A stretch of DNA of 64,000 nt from Clostridiales bacterium (GTDB lineage Bacteria > Bacillota > Clostridia > Oscillospirales > CAG-272). The DNA is taken from contig JAAZAV010000061.1 in assembly GCA_012514145.1 (NCBI GenBank), forward strand, positions 1 through 64,000, read 5' to 3'. Made by a program: the position numbers and the translations under genes. Positions 1-7,900 of the stretch are shown here, in pieces (within the stretch, counting starts at the first letter, position 1; each line of letters begins with the position of its first letter). Below the pieces are notes generated by a model. That model did no database searches. It was given only the letters and a program-made list of their open reading frames with translations, and was not told where the DNA came from.

Positions 1-68
1 AGTGGGTCACCCATTTTACTGAGCCTGTCAAGGCGATTATCTTCGGCAAAAAAATTTATCTGTTTCAT
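1..68 (-). pseudogene. 5' end of an IS5-like transposase gene, cut by window edge
   Basis: Read on the minus strand, an ATG at 66-68 opens a frame that stays open to the edge of the window (22 codons). It begins MKQINFFAEDNRLDRLSKMG and continues with a GDPL motif. A start of this kind, with LSK-x-GDPL, is seen in IS5-family transposases; I recall this pattern and could not search it. A TATAAT-like element lies just upstream on the minus strand. Whether the gene is intact beyond the window is unknown. It faces away from the hup gene. Confidence 0.5.
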
Positions 69-149
69 AGGTATATTATATCATATTTGGGCGAATATTG
101 CATGAGGTTTTTAGAGATGCCCTTAACTTTATACAGGAGAATTTCCACT

Positions 150-452
150 ATGAGCAAGAAGGCAGACATTGTAAACGAACTGGCAGCGAGAAAGAACCTC
201 AAGAAGAAGGAAGCCGAGGAGATCGTCAACGAATTCCTTAAGATCGTTCAGGAGAAACTCGCAGAGGACGGCAAAGTTCAGCTTATCGGTTTCGGTACCT
301 TTGAAATTACCGAGCGTGCAGGACACATCGGCAGAAATCCCCGCACCGGTGAGGTTATCAAAATAGGCGCCCGCAAGCACATGACATTTACTGCAAGCAA
401 AAAGCTGAGAGATTTCTTCAACGGTCAGGAGGCTGCCTCCGAGGAGAAGTAA
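150..452 (+). CDS. hup: HU-family DNA-binding protein
   Basis: A 100-residue histone-like protein that bends and compacts DNA as a dimer. It starts MSKKADIVNELA and carries the HU signature with GFGTF and the beta-arm segment RNPRTGE, ending in a Lys-rich helix and a short acidic tail. I chose the ATG at 150 because AGGAGA lies nine bases upstream and the length then matches HU; the open frame continues upstream to 87 without support. Its stop overlaps the start of rqcP (TAATG), so the two are translationally coupled. The order hup-rqcP-divIC is common in Firmicutes. Confidence 0.95.
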   Translation: MSKKADIVNELAARKNLKKKEAEEIVNEFLKIVQEKLAEDGKVQLIGFGTFEITERAGHIGRNPRTGEVIKIGARKHMTFTASKKLRDFFNGQEAASEEK

Positions 453-694
453 TGAGACTTGACAAGTATCTGAAGGTTTCCCGTATTATCAAGCGCAGAA
501 CGGTTGCCAACGAAGCCTGCGACACCGAGCGTGTTATGGTAAACGGCAAGCGCGCCAAAGCCTCATATGAGGTCAGGGAGGGCGACATAATCGAGATAAC
601 CTTCGGAGAACGCACCCTGAAAGCCCGTGTGGTGGATGTCAAGGAGCATGCGCTGAAAGCGGAAGCCTCGTCAATGTACGAGATTATCGATTGA
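452..694 (+). CDS. rqcP: S4-domain ribosome quality-control protein RqcP (YabO/Hsp15 family)
   Basis: An 80-residue protein that is essentially one S4 RNA-binding domain: MRLDKYLKVSRIIKRR at the N-terminus, then VMVNGKRAKASYEV and GDIIEI. This is the YabO/RqcP family. Known members bind stalled 50S-peptidyl-tRNA complexes and help RqcH add C-terminal alanine tails in ribosome rescue. It overlaps hup by one base and divIC by four bases (TTGA), so the three genes form a tight operon. It matches the family's usual length of about 80-90 residues. Confidence 0.9.
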   Translation: MRLDKYLKVSRIIKRRTVANEACDTERVMVNGKRAKASYEVREGDIIEITFGERTLKARVVDVKEHALKAEASSMYEIID

Positions 695-978
695 GTATGA
701 GCGGAAAACGCATCAGTCTGTTTGTCAAGCTGGCTACGCTGGCGTTCATATGCTTCTGTGCGGTATCGCTTATTCAGATAAGCGTACAGTATAACGGCAT
801 GGTGGGCGAGCAAAACGAGCTGCGGGAGAAAATCGACGACTGCAATGACAGTATCGAGCAGTTAAGTGACCAGCTTGCGCGCCCGTTCGACGATGAATAT
901 GTCAAAAGCGTGGCGCGCGAGAAACTCAATTACCGCATGCCCGACGAGATAATATTCTACAACGACCTCCAGCGGTGA
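691..978 (+). CDS. divIC: Septum formation initiator family protein (DivIC/FtsB-like)
   Basis: A 95-residue bitopic membrane protein. A short basic N-terminus is followed by one transmembrane helix (about residues 9-28), a coiled-coil stretch with repeated hydrophobics (about 35-60) and a C-terminal segment KSVAREKLNYRMPDE-IIFY typical of DivIC/FtsB. It would act in the divisome with FtsL-type partners. The start is either TTG at 691, which overlaps the rqcP stop, or ATG at 697; neither has a strong ribosome-binding site, consistent with coupling to rqcP. The assignment rests on architecture, C-terminal motif and position. Confidence 0.85.
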   Translation: MSMSGKRISLFVKLATLAFICFCAVSLIQISVQYNGMVGEQNELREKIDDCNDSIEQLSDQLARPFDDEYVKSVAREKLNYRMPDEIIFYNDLQR

Positions 979-1013
979 CGCGGCGGCATACTTATACTTA
1001 ACAACAACATTCG

Positions 1014-1043
1014 CAGACCGTGCAGCTCAATCTGTACGGTCTG
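1014..1043 (+). terminator. Stem-loop after divIC, weak terminator candidate
   Basis: A 12-bp stem (CAGACCGTGCAG pairing with CTGTACGGTCTG, one G-T pair) around a six-base loop. It is followed by TTGTAAAG rather than a proper T tract, so termination is uncertain. Confidence 0.4.
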
Positions 1044-1066
1044 TTGTAAAGTAAACAGCTTTTTCC

Positions 1067-2266
1067 ATGATTATTAAAAATGTAAGAGTATATACAATGG
1101 ACACCGCCTGTCCCGCAGCTGACGGAGTGATCGAACCCGGTTATGTCGCTTTCAGCGGCGGTTTGATTACCGCCGTCGGAGAGGGCGAGCCGCCTGCCGG
1201 GCTTTGTGAGGACGGAATGGTTGACGGTCGGGGCGGTATCCTCATGCCCGGGTTTATCGACGGTCATACCCACCTGGGTATTATCGAGGATTCACTGAAT
1301 TTCGAGGGCAATGACTGCAACGACACCGACGACCCTATAAGTCCGCAGCTGCGGGCGATCGACGGGGTGAATCCCTTTGACCGCTGCTTTGAGGACGCAA
1401 GGCGTGCGGGTGTCACCTGCGTGGCGGTGTCTCCGGGCAGTGCCGATCCCATAGGCGGGCAGATCTGCGTACTCAAAACCGCGGGGCGCTGCGTCGACAG
1501 AATGGCTGTAAAAGCGACTGCTGCTGTAAAGTTTGCATTGGGTGAGAATCCCAAAAGCGAGCACCATGCCAGAGAACAGGCGCCCGAGACCCGAATGGCG
1601 ACAGCGGCTCTCATTCGCGAGGCGCTGATGAAGGCGAAGAAATACGGCGAGGCGATGGCGCGCGCCCACGAAACCACCGATGACCCGGACAGCGAGCCGC
1701 CGGATGAGCCGGAATACGATATCAAAAACGAGTCGCTGACCGCAGCTGTCGGCGGAAAGATCCCGGTACATTTTCATGCCCACCGTACGGACGACATATT
1801 CACAGCCCTTCGCATTTCGAAGGAATTCGGACTTGACCCGGTGCTGATACACTGCACCGAGGGACATTTAATAGCTAAAGAGTTAGCCGAAGAGGGCGTG
1901 AAGGCTTTTGTCGGTCCCAATATCTGCGACCGGGCAAAACCCGAGCTGCGTTCACTGAGCTTCGACAATCCCCGCATACTCAGCGAGGCTGGGGTAAAGG
2001 TGGCGCTGACTACCGACCACACCGTGACGCCGATTCAATACCTTTCCCTCTGTGCCGCTTTGGCGGTGAAGAGCGGTATGGACTATTTCGAGGCGCTGCG
2101 GGCGATCACCGTCAATCCGGCTGAAATTCTCGGTATTGCGGACAGAGTCGGCTCAATCCGTACCGGCATGGATGCGGATTTAGTTCTCTTTGACGGAGAC
2201 CCGCTGAATCTGATGACCAATGTCACCGGCATATGGATTAACGGCGCCGATGTATCTGCCGGCTGA
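1067..2266 (+). CDS. Amidohydrolase (imidazolonepropionase/prolidase-like)
   Basis: A 399-residue metal-dependent amidohydrolase. The metal-binding pattern is clear: GFIDGHTHLG near residue 65, VHFHAHRTDD near 235, LIHCTEG near 260 and LTTDHT near 320 supply the His and Asp ligands. The C-terminal ALRAITVNPAEILGI and the closing beta-sandwich GSIRTGMDADLVLFDG are standard for the superfamily. The substrate cannot be told; relatives hydrolyse cyclic amides or dipeptides. The ATG at 1067 has only a weak ribosome-binding site. A fumarase alpha gene follows 17 bases downstream, suggesting an operon. Confidence 0.85.
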   Translation: MIIKNVRVYTMDTACPAADGVIEPGYVAFSGGLITAVGEGEPPAGLCEDGMVDGRGGILMPGFIDGHTHLGIIEDSLNFEGNDCNDTDDPISPQLRAIDGVNPFDRCFEDARRAGVTCVAVSPGSADPIGGQICVLKTAGRCVDRMAVKATAAVKFALGENPKSEHHAREQAPETRMATAALIREALMKAKKYGEAMARAHETTDDPDSEPPDEPEYDIKNESLTAAVGGKIPVHFHAHRTDDIFTALRISKEFGLDPVLIHCTEGHLIAKELAEEGVKAFVGPNICDRAKPELRSLSFDNPRILSEAGVKVALTTDHTVTPIQYLSLCAALAVKSGMDYFEALRAITVNPAEILGIADRVGSIRTGMDADLVLFDGDPLNLMTNVTGIWINGADVSAG

Positions 2267-2283
2267 AAGGCGGATATGTTATT

Positions 2284-3189
2284 ATGAAGGAAATCACCTG
2301 TGCCGCGATAACCGAAACGGTTCGCGGACTGTTTATCAAAGCGAATTATGAACTGCCGCCCGATGCAGAATGTCTTGTTCGGTCGGCTCCCGAAAAGGAA
2401 AGCGTTCCCCTTGCAAAAGCGGTGCTCTGCCGCATTGCCGAGAATCTTGATGCTGCAGCCGAACTCAAACTTCCCATTTGCCAGGATACCGGCATGGCGG
2501 TGCTTTTCGCCGATGTGGGGCAGGATGTGCATATAACAGGCGGCTATTTTGAGGATGCCGTGAACGAGGGTGTGCGCCGCGCATACCTTGAGGGCTTTCT
2601 GCGCTGTTCGGTGGTGAACGAGCCGCTGTTCGAGCGCAAAAACACCGGGGACAACACCCCGTCGCTGATTCATACCCGTATCGTGCCCGGCGACTCCATA
2701 TGTTTTACAGCCGCTCCCAAGGGCTTCGGTTCCGAGAATATGAGCGCCCTTAAGATGATGACCCCCGCCGCGAAGCCCTCGGATATCGTTGACTTCGTGG
2801 TGGAGACGGTGAAACGCGCCGGCGGCAACCCCTGTCCCCCGATAATGATCGGCGTGGGTATCGGCGGCACCTTCGAGGGCTGCGCACTGCTTGCCAAGCG
2901 GGCGGTGGTAAGGGATGTGTCAATTCGCAATCCCGACAGCCGATACGCTGAACTGGAACAAAATATACTTGAGGCGGTTAACAAAACCGGTGTAGGCGCC
3001 CAGGGCTTCGGAGGCGATGTCACAGCGCTGGCGGTAAATATCGAATACAGCCCGACCCACATAGCCGGGCTTCCGGTTGCCGTAAACATCAACTGCCATG
3101 TAATGCGTCATGCCCGTACTCTGCTTACCGGCAGCGATCCGGCTGCGGGCGTACAGGCGTACGGTTGCGGCTACGGGTGTGCAGAGTAA
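2284..3189 (+). CDS. Class I fumarate hydratase / tartrate dehydratase alpha subunit
   Basis: A 301-residue protein matching the alpha subunit of two-subunit iron-sulfur fumarases and L-tartrate dehydratases. It has LPICQDTGMAV (a cluster cysteine), GSENMSALKMM, IGVGIGGTFEG, GVGAQGFGGD and NINCHVMRHAR. These enzymes carry an oxygen-labile [4Fe-4S] cluster and interconvert fumarate and malate, or dehydrate tartrate. The beta subunit (FumB C-terminal/TtdB) normally follows immediately; here the next gene is an unrelated serine hydrolase and no beta subunit is found anywhere in the window. The partner must lie elsewhere or be absent, so activity and substrate are open. Confidence 0.85.
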   Translation: MKEITCAAITETVRGLFIKANYELPPDAECLVRSAPEKESVPLAKAVLCRIAENLDAAAELKLPICQDTGMAVLFADVGQDVHITGGYFEDAVNEGVRRAYLEGFLRCSVVNEPLFERKNTGDNTPSLIHTRIVPGDSICFTAAPKGFGSENMSALKMMTPAAKPSDIVDFVVETVKRAGGNPCPPIMIGVGIGGTFEGCALLAKRAVVRDVSIRNPDSRYAELEQNILEAVNKTGVGAQGFGGDVTALAVNIEYSPTHIAGLPVAVNINCHVMRHARTLLTGSDPAAGVQAYGCGYGCAE

Positions 3190-3193
3190 AGCA

Positions 3194-4525
3194 ATGACGG
3201 GAACGAGCGGACTCATGACAAGAATAACAAGAACACAGATAAAACGAAACAGACGGCTGGCAACACTCCTTGGCTTTATGCTGGCACTGGCTTTGACCGC
3301 GGCGGTTCTGCTTGCGGTGCAGCTGGGATTGGTTAAGTCAGAGCAGGCGGAGTACCGCGAAAGTACCGCCCGCCGCATCAACGAGCTTGACACACAGCTG
3401 CTCGATGAGAGAGAAAAACTTAAGCTGCTTCAGGCGGAACGGGATCTTATCTATTCACAGAGCCTGGCGCTGCAGGGTGATGTCGCAAACCTGACCTCAT
3501 CGGCAGCCGACTCGGCAAAGCATTACAGCTCGCTTGATGCCCAGCTTGACGATCTTAAGGGTCAGCTCAACGCAAAGGATGCCGAAATCGATAAACTCAA
3601 AGCGAACATCAAGAACCTTGAAAGCGTATATTCGGTGGATATCAACAAACAGTTCGACATAATTACAGAGCTGAACGAACTGCTTGTCAATGTGCCTCCC
3701 ATCGAGTTCGAGCGGGAGGTAACCAAAGACGACGGTACGGTTGAGAAAATCATAGACTACCGCATACCCAAGATATCGATATACTATGAAGATATGCAGA
3801 AGGGCTACAAGTATTCCTATCTCGCGGACGAGGTATACAGCTCGGCAAGCCTGCTGAAGGCGCCCTTTGCGCTGTCAATTCTTGAGGCGGCCGAGAAGGA
3901 GTTTACAGACCGCAAGGCTCAGCTTGAGGCGAACCCCACGGCGGTTCTGCCCGAGCCAAAGTATAACTTCGATAAAATTTACACATACACAAAGGCGGAT
4001 TATCAGAGCGGCTCCGGCAAGATAAAGGACGAGCCGGAGGGGAAAACCTACACTTACAGGGAACTCATTGAGTATCTCCTGCTTTACAGCGATAATGTGG
4101 CATACGAGCAGCTGAAAAAGGAGTATGACATAAGGGAGTTTCGCAGTCTGGCGAGCCGTATCGGCACAAAAGCCATGCGCAAGAGCCTATCCGATATTTC
4201 GGCTTCTGACGGCGGCAAGGTAATGCGCGCCATATACGAGTATATTCAGAGCGAGGGCGAATACTCTGAGCTTATGTATGACAGCATGATCAACTCGGCG
4301 CATACCGTAATGATAACTATGAGCGTATACCCTAAAAAGGTGGCTCATAAATACGGCTGGGATGCCGGAACCTACCACGATATGGGAATAGTATATGACG
4401 AAAACCCCTATGTTGTCGTTGTCCTCACCGACATGGAGGAGGGCGGCAAGGAGATAAACGAGTATATCCAGTCGGTTATCAAGAAGGTTGCTAAGCTCCA
4501 CGCCAACTTCTACGCAAAGAGATAA
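3194..4525 (+). CDS. Membrane-anchored coiled-coil protein with class A beta-lactamase-like domain
   Basis: About 443 residues: a short basic N-terminus, one transmembrane helix (about 25-45), a long coiled coil (about 50-145) and an extracytoplasmic serine-hydrolase domain. The domain keeps its active-site motifs: S219-L-L-K222, S299-D-N301 and K386-Y-G388. That resembles the Beta-lactamase2 family, which includes cell-wall peptidases as well as true lactamases; a wall role is the safer guess. The frame is open upstream into the fumarase gene, but the first ATG after its stop is at 3194, and 3215 is an alternative start. Neither has a strong ribosome-binding site. Confidence 0.75.
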   Translation: MTGTSGLMTRITRTQIKRNRRLATLLGFMLALALTAAVLLAVQLGLVKSEQAEYRESTARRINELDTQLLDEREKLKLLQAERDLIYSQSLALQGDVANLTSSAADSAKHYSSLDAQLDDLKGQLNAKDAEIDKLKANIKNLESVYSVDINKQFDIITELNELLVNVPPIEFEREVTKDDGTVEKIIDYRIPKISIYYEDMQKGYKYSYLADEVYSSASLLKAPFALSILEAAEKEFTDRKAQLEANPTAVLPEPKYNFDKIYTYTKADYQSGSGKIKDEPEGKTYTYRELIEYLLLYSDNVAYEQLKKEYDIREFRSLASRIGTKAMRKSLSDISASDGGKVMRAIYEYIQSEGEYSELMYDSMINSAHTVMITMSVYPKKVAHKYGWDAGTYHDMGIVYDENPYVVVVLTDMEEGGKEINEYIQSVIKKVAKLHANFYAKR

Positions 4526-4582
4526 ACAAAGGACAGTCATAGAGCCGAAAATTCGGCGGAATACACGAAACAGGTTGATATA

Positions 4583-4837
4583 ATGCATTTTACATATAAA
4601 ACCCGCGGCACATGCTCACGGATAATCGACTTTGACCTGGAGGACGGGATAGTAAAGAATGTAAAATTCACAGGCGGCTGCAGCGGCAATGCTCAGGGTA
4701 TTGCGCATCTTGTGGAGGGTATGCCTGCTGATGAGGCAATAGCCCGCATGAAGGGCATAAAGTGCGGCTTCAAGTCCACCTCCTGTCCCGATCAGTTATC
4801 CCTCGCTATAGAAAAGGGACTGACCGAGTCGAAATAA
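4583..4837 (+). CDS. TSCPD-domain protein (TIGR03905-type)
   Basis: An 84-residue protein with FTGGCSGNAQGIAHLVEGM and a C-terminal GIKCGFKSTSCPDQL, the TSCPD signature. This domain resembles the C-terminal zinc-binding part of B12-dependent ribonucleotide reductases but also occurs alone, as here. The four cysteines (two in each half) could bind zinc. The stand-alone family has no established function that I know. It follows the serine hydrolase by 57 bases and is closed by a strong terminator. Confidence 0.8.
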   Translation: MHFTYKTRGTCSRIIDFDLEDGIVKNVKFTGGCSGNAQGIAHLVEGMPADEAIARMKGIKCGFKSTSCPDQLSLAIEKGLTESK

Positions 4838-4850
4838 CAGAATAACGAGA

Positions 4851-4888
4851 AAAAGAGAGAGATGTCAAATCGACAGTCTCTCTCTTTT
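4851..4888 (+). terminator. Rho-independent terminator between convergent genes
   Basis: Long A/G-rich arm AAAAGAGAGAGA-TGTC pairs with GACA-GTCTCTCTCTTTT (one bulged base) around a small loop. The T run lies in the 3' arm. The palindrome may also serve the GH2 gene on the other strand. Confidence 0.8.
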
Positions 4889-4969
4889 GTATTGTGATTT
4901 CAGCCGGCAGCAAATATGATATATGAGACAACACCGTTCCAACGTGCCGGCAAAGGGTTTAATATTCGA

Positions 4970-6664
4970 CTATTCTTCGCATGCAGCTTTGCGGTCGAAG
5001 ATTGCCTTGAAGATGGCGGGATCGAACTTGGGGGTGCGGTCGTAGTAGTAGAGACCGTTCTGCTCCTGCTCGATATCGGTGAGCTGGGTGTAGCAGCAGC
5101 CCGAGATCATGGGATTGTCAAGCAGCACGTCGGTCAGACCCTTGAAGCGCGCCACAAACTCCTCCTCGGTCTTGGGAGCCGAACCGTAGCTCCATGCGGC
5201 AGCGCCGACAGACCAGCCGATTCCGCCGTATTCCGAGATAAATGACAGCTCGGGCGGCGCCATAACGCCGACATGATCTTTGTTCAGCGGCGCCTTTCCC
5301 TCAAGCAGCGGTGCGTAGTTCTCGCGGAAGACCTGGGGATCGCCGCAGTAGTTGTGCTGATCCCAGACCTCGGTCTTGACGTGATGCCAGCCGGAGCAGT
5401 CGATGAACATTCTGGACGGGTCGTAGGCCTTGGTGATGTCGTAGAGCATGGCGACAAAGCGGCGATCCTGATTGCCCTGGGTTTCATTCAGCGGACACCA
5501 GCCCACGATGGCGGGGTGGTTGTAGTCGCGGCGCAGCAGCTCAAGCCATTCCGGGAGGAAGCCTGCCCAGCAGGTTGGACGAGAGAGGTCGAGACCCCAG
5601 TTGCCATGTTCGCTCCAAACGATGTAGCCGAGACGGTCGCAGTGGTAGAGGAAGCGGGGTTCAAATACCTTCTGATGCAGACGGGCGCCGTTGAATCCGC
5701 AGGCCATGGAACGGAGAATATCCCCCTCAAGCTCACTGTCGCAGGGAGCCGTCCAGATGCCGTCGGGATAGAAACCCTGATCCAGTACCAGACGCTGGAA
5801 CACCGGCTTGCCGTTGAGTATCATTTTACGGCCGTCATAATAAACATCGCGAAGTCCGAAGTAGGAGTCAACCTTGTCCTCGCCGAGAACGAACTCGAGG
5901 TCGTAAAGTTTTCCGTCGCCCACGTTCCAGAGGTGACGCTCAGCCAATTTGATTATAAAGCGTGCTACCGAGCCGTTGACATTGCTCTCGGTGCGCCCCA
6001 TCAGTTTGCCGCCGAAAGAGGCGCAGGCGATAAGCATCATACCCGCTGCGTTCTCACACTCGATTTCGCAGAGCAGCTCGCCGGCAGCCGCGTTTGGAGT
6101 CAGCTTCATGCTCTTTATGTAGGAAGCGGGAACGGTCTCCACCCACACGGTTTGCCAGATACCGGTAGTGCGGGTATAGGAGCAGCCGCGGGAGTGGTAT
6201 TCATTGCACTGCTTGCCCACGGGCTGGCAGCCCGAGCGCTGGTCGTCCTCGGCGCAGACGGTGATAAGGTTTGCGCCGTCGACGGCGAAATCGGTGATAT
6301 CATGGGTGACCGGCGAGGAACCGCCGTAGTGTATGCCGCAGGATCTGCCGTTGACCCAGACTTCGCAGGCATAGTCACAGGCGTCTATGTGGAGGATAAT
6401 TCGCCTGCCTTCCTCCTTCTTCAGGGTCACGCTGCGCTTGTACCATACGGATGCCATGAAATCCTTGTTGCCCACGCCCGACAGCTCGCTTTCGGGACAG
6501 AAGGGCAGAATGATCTCGCCGGAAAGGGTCTCGGCTCCGACAAGCCCGCGGGCGCGGCCCGACTTGCCGTTGTCTATCTCAAACATCCATTTGCCGTTGA
6601 GATTCATCCAGTTGCCGCGCCTAAGCTGAGGACGCGGATATTCGATGCGCGGAATGTTAGCCAT
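4970..6664 (-). CDS. Glycoside hydrolase family 2 enzyme
   Basis: A 564-residue GH2 protein with no signal peptide. It opens with YPRPQLRRGNWMNLNGKW, the usual start of the jelly-roll domain, and continues through the immunoglobulin-like domain into the TIM barrel. Catalytic candidates are visible: the acid/base Glu in GWCPLNETQGN and the nucleophile Glu in FISEYGG. The length fits short GH2 enzymes of the beta-glucuronidase/galactosidase type rather than long LacZ. The sugar cannot be told. AAGGAG lies eight bases before the ATG, and a good promoter lies at 6706-6734. It is transcribed alone, convergent with the TSCPD gene. Confidence 0.9.
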   Translation of the reverse strand: MANIPRIEYPRPQLRRGNWMNLNGKWMFEIDNGKSGRARGLVGAETLSGEIILPFCPESELSGVGNKDFMASVWYKRSVTLKKEEGRRIILHIDACDYACEVWVNGRSCGIHYGGSSPVTHDITDFAVDGANLITVCAEDDQRSGCQPVGKQCNEYHSRGCSYTRTTGIWQTVWVETVPASYIKSMKLTPNAAAGELLCEIECENAAGMMLIACASFGGKLMGRTESNVNGSVARFIIKLAERHLWNVGDGKLYDLEFVLGEDKVDSYFGLRDVYYDGRKMILNGKPVFQRLVLDQGFYPDGIWTAPCDSELEGDILRSMACGFNGARLHQKVFEPRFLYHCDRLGYIVWSEHGNWGLDLSRPTCWAGFLPEWLELLRRDYNHPAIVGWCPLNETQGNQDRRFVAMLYDITKAYDPSRMFIDCSGWHHVKTEVWDQHNYCGDPQVFRENYAPLLEGKAPLNKDHVGVMAPPELSFISEYGGIGWSVGAAAWSYGSAPKTEEEFVARFKGLTDVLLDNPMISGCCYTQLTDIEQEQNGLYYYDRTPKFDPAIFKAIFDRKAACEE

Positions 6665-6705
6665 AACTATACTCCTTGTTCACATGAGTTTTTGTACCAA
6701 GAAAG

Positions 6706-6734
6706 ATTATACCATATACGCGGCTGTCCTTCAA
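6706..6734 (-). promoter_or_regulatory. Promoter of the GH2 gene
   Basis: On the minus strand TTGAAG (6734-6729) is followed after 17 bases by TATAAT (6711-6706), about 40 bases upstream of the GH2 start codon. A sigma-A type promoter is inferred from the match. Confidence 0.7.
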
Positions 6735-6817
6735 GCGCATTATGCTTCACAATAATTTAATATGGTGTTAACATATATTGCCGCTCCATAGAGTACAATG
6801 AATTCGGAAAAACCATT

Positions 6818-7225
6818 CTACTTAAGCCGATTAGCCGATTGTAAAACTCCGAAGAAAAAGACATAGAAACTGCTCAACCGCCGTCTGAACCCCCCAAGAG
6901 CTCTGTCGAAAAAGGAAAAACTCCCTGAAGACGAAAAAATAGGACGAGAATCGGAAGAGCATCTGAGAATGTCAAGCAAAAGCTTATCGGTCGGAATACC
7001 GAGAATCTTTTGCAGAATCAAAGCCCGAATGTGGTTTTCAAGATGATGTATGTGGCTTCTGCCGCATTGCAAATAAAACGCATGGTAGAAGCTTGCAGGA
7101 ATTTTCTTTTCAAAATCGATGTGTTTTTCAAAAAGTGAGATGAGCTTCGGCTTCTTTTCTTCGATTGCTTGTGACAAATCGTTGTAGATGTATGATAATG
7201 ACATCTGCACCAATTTCTTTCGCAT
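6818..7225 (-). pseudogene. Truncated transposase remnant
   Basis: The first about 90 codons (MRKKLVQMSLSYIYNDLS ... ILGIPTDKLLLDILRCSS) look like the N-terminus of a DUF772/IS-type transposase. After that the frame changes to a Ser/Phe-rich stretch (SSSGSFSFF...VFFFGVL) that is simply a reading of the IS right end and its inverted repeat. The DDE catalytic part is missing, so it cannot code for an active transposase. A minus-strand TATAAT at 7275-7270 and AGAGGA before the ATG are the remains of its own expression signals. The same first 18 or so codons recur at 7741-7686. Confidence 0.75.
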
Positions 7226-7361
7226 GATTTTTTCCTCTTTTGTCGGTGTGTTTGTTGTTTGTCACTTCAATTATACCATAAAAGCGGAGAAAAAATCAGT
7301 AGTTATTATTCCTGGAAAGCCACTTGCCGTATGTTTTTCCGGGGTTTTACAAACGGCTAAC
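6830..7361 (-). mobile_element. Internally deleted insertion sequence (about 530 bp)
   Basis: Two imperfect inverted repeats face each other. 6830-6863 reads ATTAGCCGATTGTAAAAC, then YCCGRA and A-rich; the reverse complement of 7330-7361 reads GTTAGCCGTTTGTAAAAC with the same continuation. Between them lies only the 5' part of a transposase gene running from 7225 leftward. The size and missing middle point to a non-autonomous deletion derivative of a transposase-bearing element. No target-site duplication could be assigned with confidence. Confidence 0.7.
7171..7361. repeat. IS left end, copy A of a direct repeat
   Basis: About 190 bases starting GTGACAAATCGTTGTAG and ending near AACGGCTAAC recur at 7686-7876 with scattered substitutions and one or two small indels. 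The segment holds the first codons of the transposase, its upstream region and the terminal repeat. Confidence 0.85.
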
Positions 7362-7385
7362 TAATTATTAAAGAGGAGAACTATT

Positions 7386-7589
7386 ATGAGTAATAATGAA
7401 AACAAGGTTACTGTTGAAACTAAGGGTTTCAATGTGGGGAATGCAGTAAAGATCGGCGTTTCCTTTGGAACATGCTTAGCTATGGTTATTTCCTTTGTAA
7501 CATGGAAATCTGTGGGATGGGCAATTCTGCATGGGATTTTCAGTTGGGGATATGTTTTATACTATATGATCCGATATGTGTGGATGTAA
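7386..7589 (+). CDS. Small membrane protein between two IS ends
   Basis: A 67-residue protein of unknown function. The N-terminal 18 or so residues are polar (MSNNENKVTVETKGFN); the rest is strongly hydrophobic and aromatic, enough for one or two short membrane helices, and ends in YVWM. It has an excellent ribosome-binding site (AAAGAGGAGAAC), which argues for real translation. It lies exactly between the two direct-repeat copies of an IS left end, so it may be cargo or an element brought in with them. No family is recognised. Codon choice looks more A/T-rich than the neighbouring glycosidase genes. Confidence 0.6.
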   Translation: MSNNENKVTVETKGFNVGNAVKIGVSFGTCLAMVISFVTWKSVGWAILHGIFSWGYVLYYMIRYVWM

Positions 7590-7685
7590 TATAAAACTTA
7601 TTCGTCAGATATGTGAAGGGTTCAAAATAAAAGAGATTACTATAAGCAGAGTGCTTGCTGCTTTAGATAGCGTGGATCGCTTCAT

Positions 7686-7876
7686 GTGACAAATCGTCGT
7701 AGATGTATGATAATGACATCTGCACCAATTTCTTTCGCATGATTTTTTCCTCTTTTGTCGGTGTGTTTGTTGTTTGTCTCTTCAAGTATACCACAAAAGC
7801 GGAGAAAAATCAGTAGTTATTATTCCCGGAAAGCCACTTGCCGTACATTTTTCCGGGATTTTAAAACGGTTAACAT
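7686..7876. repeat. IS left end, copy B (solo end)
   Basis: Second copy of the 7171-7361 segment in the same orientation. It ends in AACGGTTAAC just before the ribosome-binding site of the next gene. It contains only the first codons of the transposase (minus strand, 7741 leftward), after which the reading diverges, so this is a solo IS end. The 7590-7685 stretch before it shows nothing recognisable. Confidence 0.85.
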
Positions 7877-7900
7877 TAATACTACAAAGGAGATAATGCC

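Noticed and set aside
5273..6760. Long plus-strand open frame (495 codons) opposite the GH2 gene
   Set aside because: It lies fully antisense to a GH2 gene with clear catalytic motifs and runs through that gene's promoter. It encodes no recognisable domain and has no ribosome-binding site.
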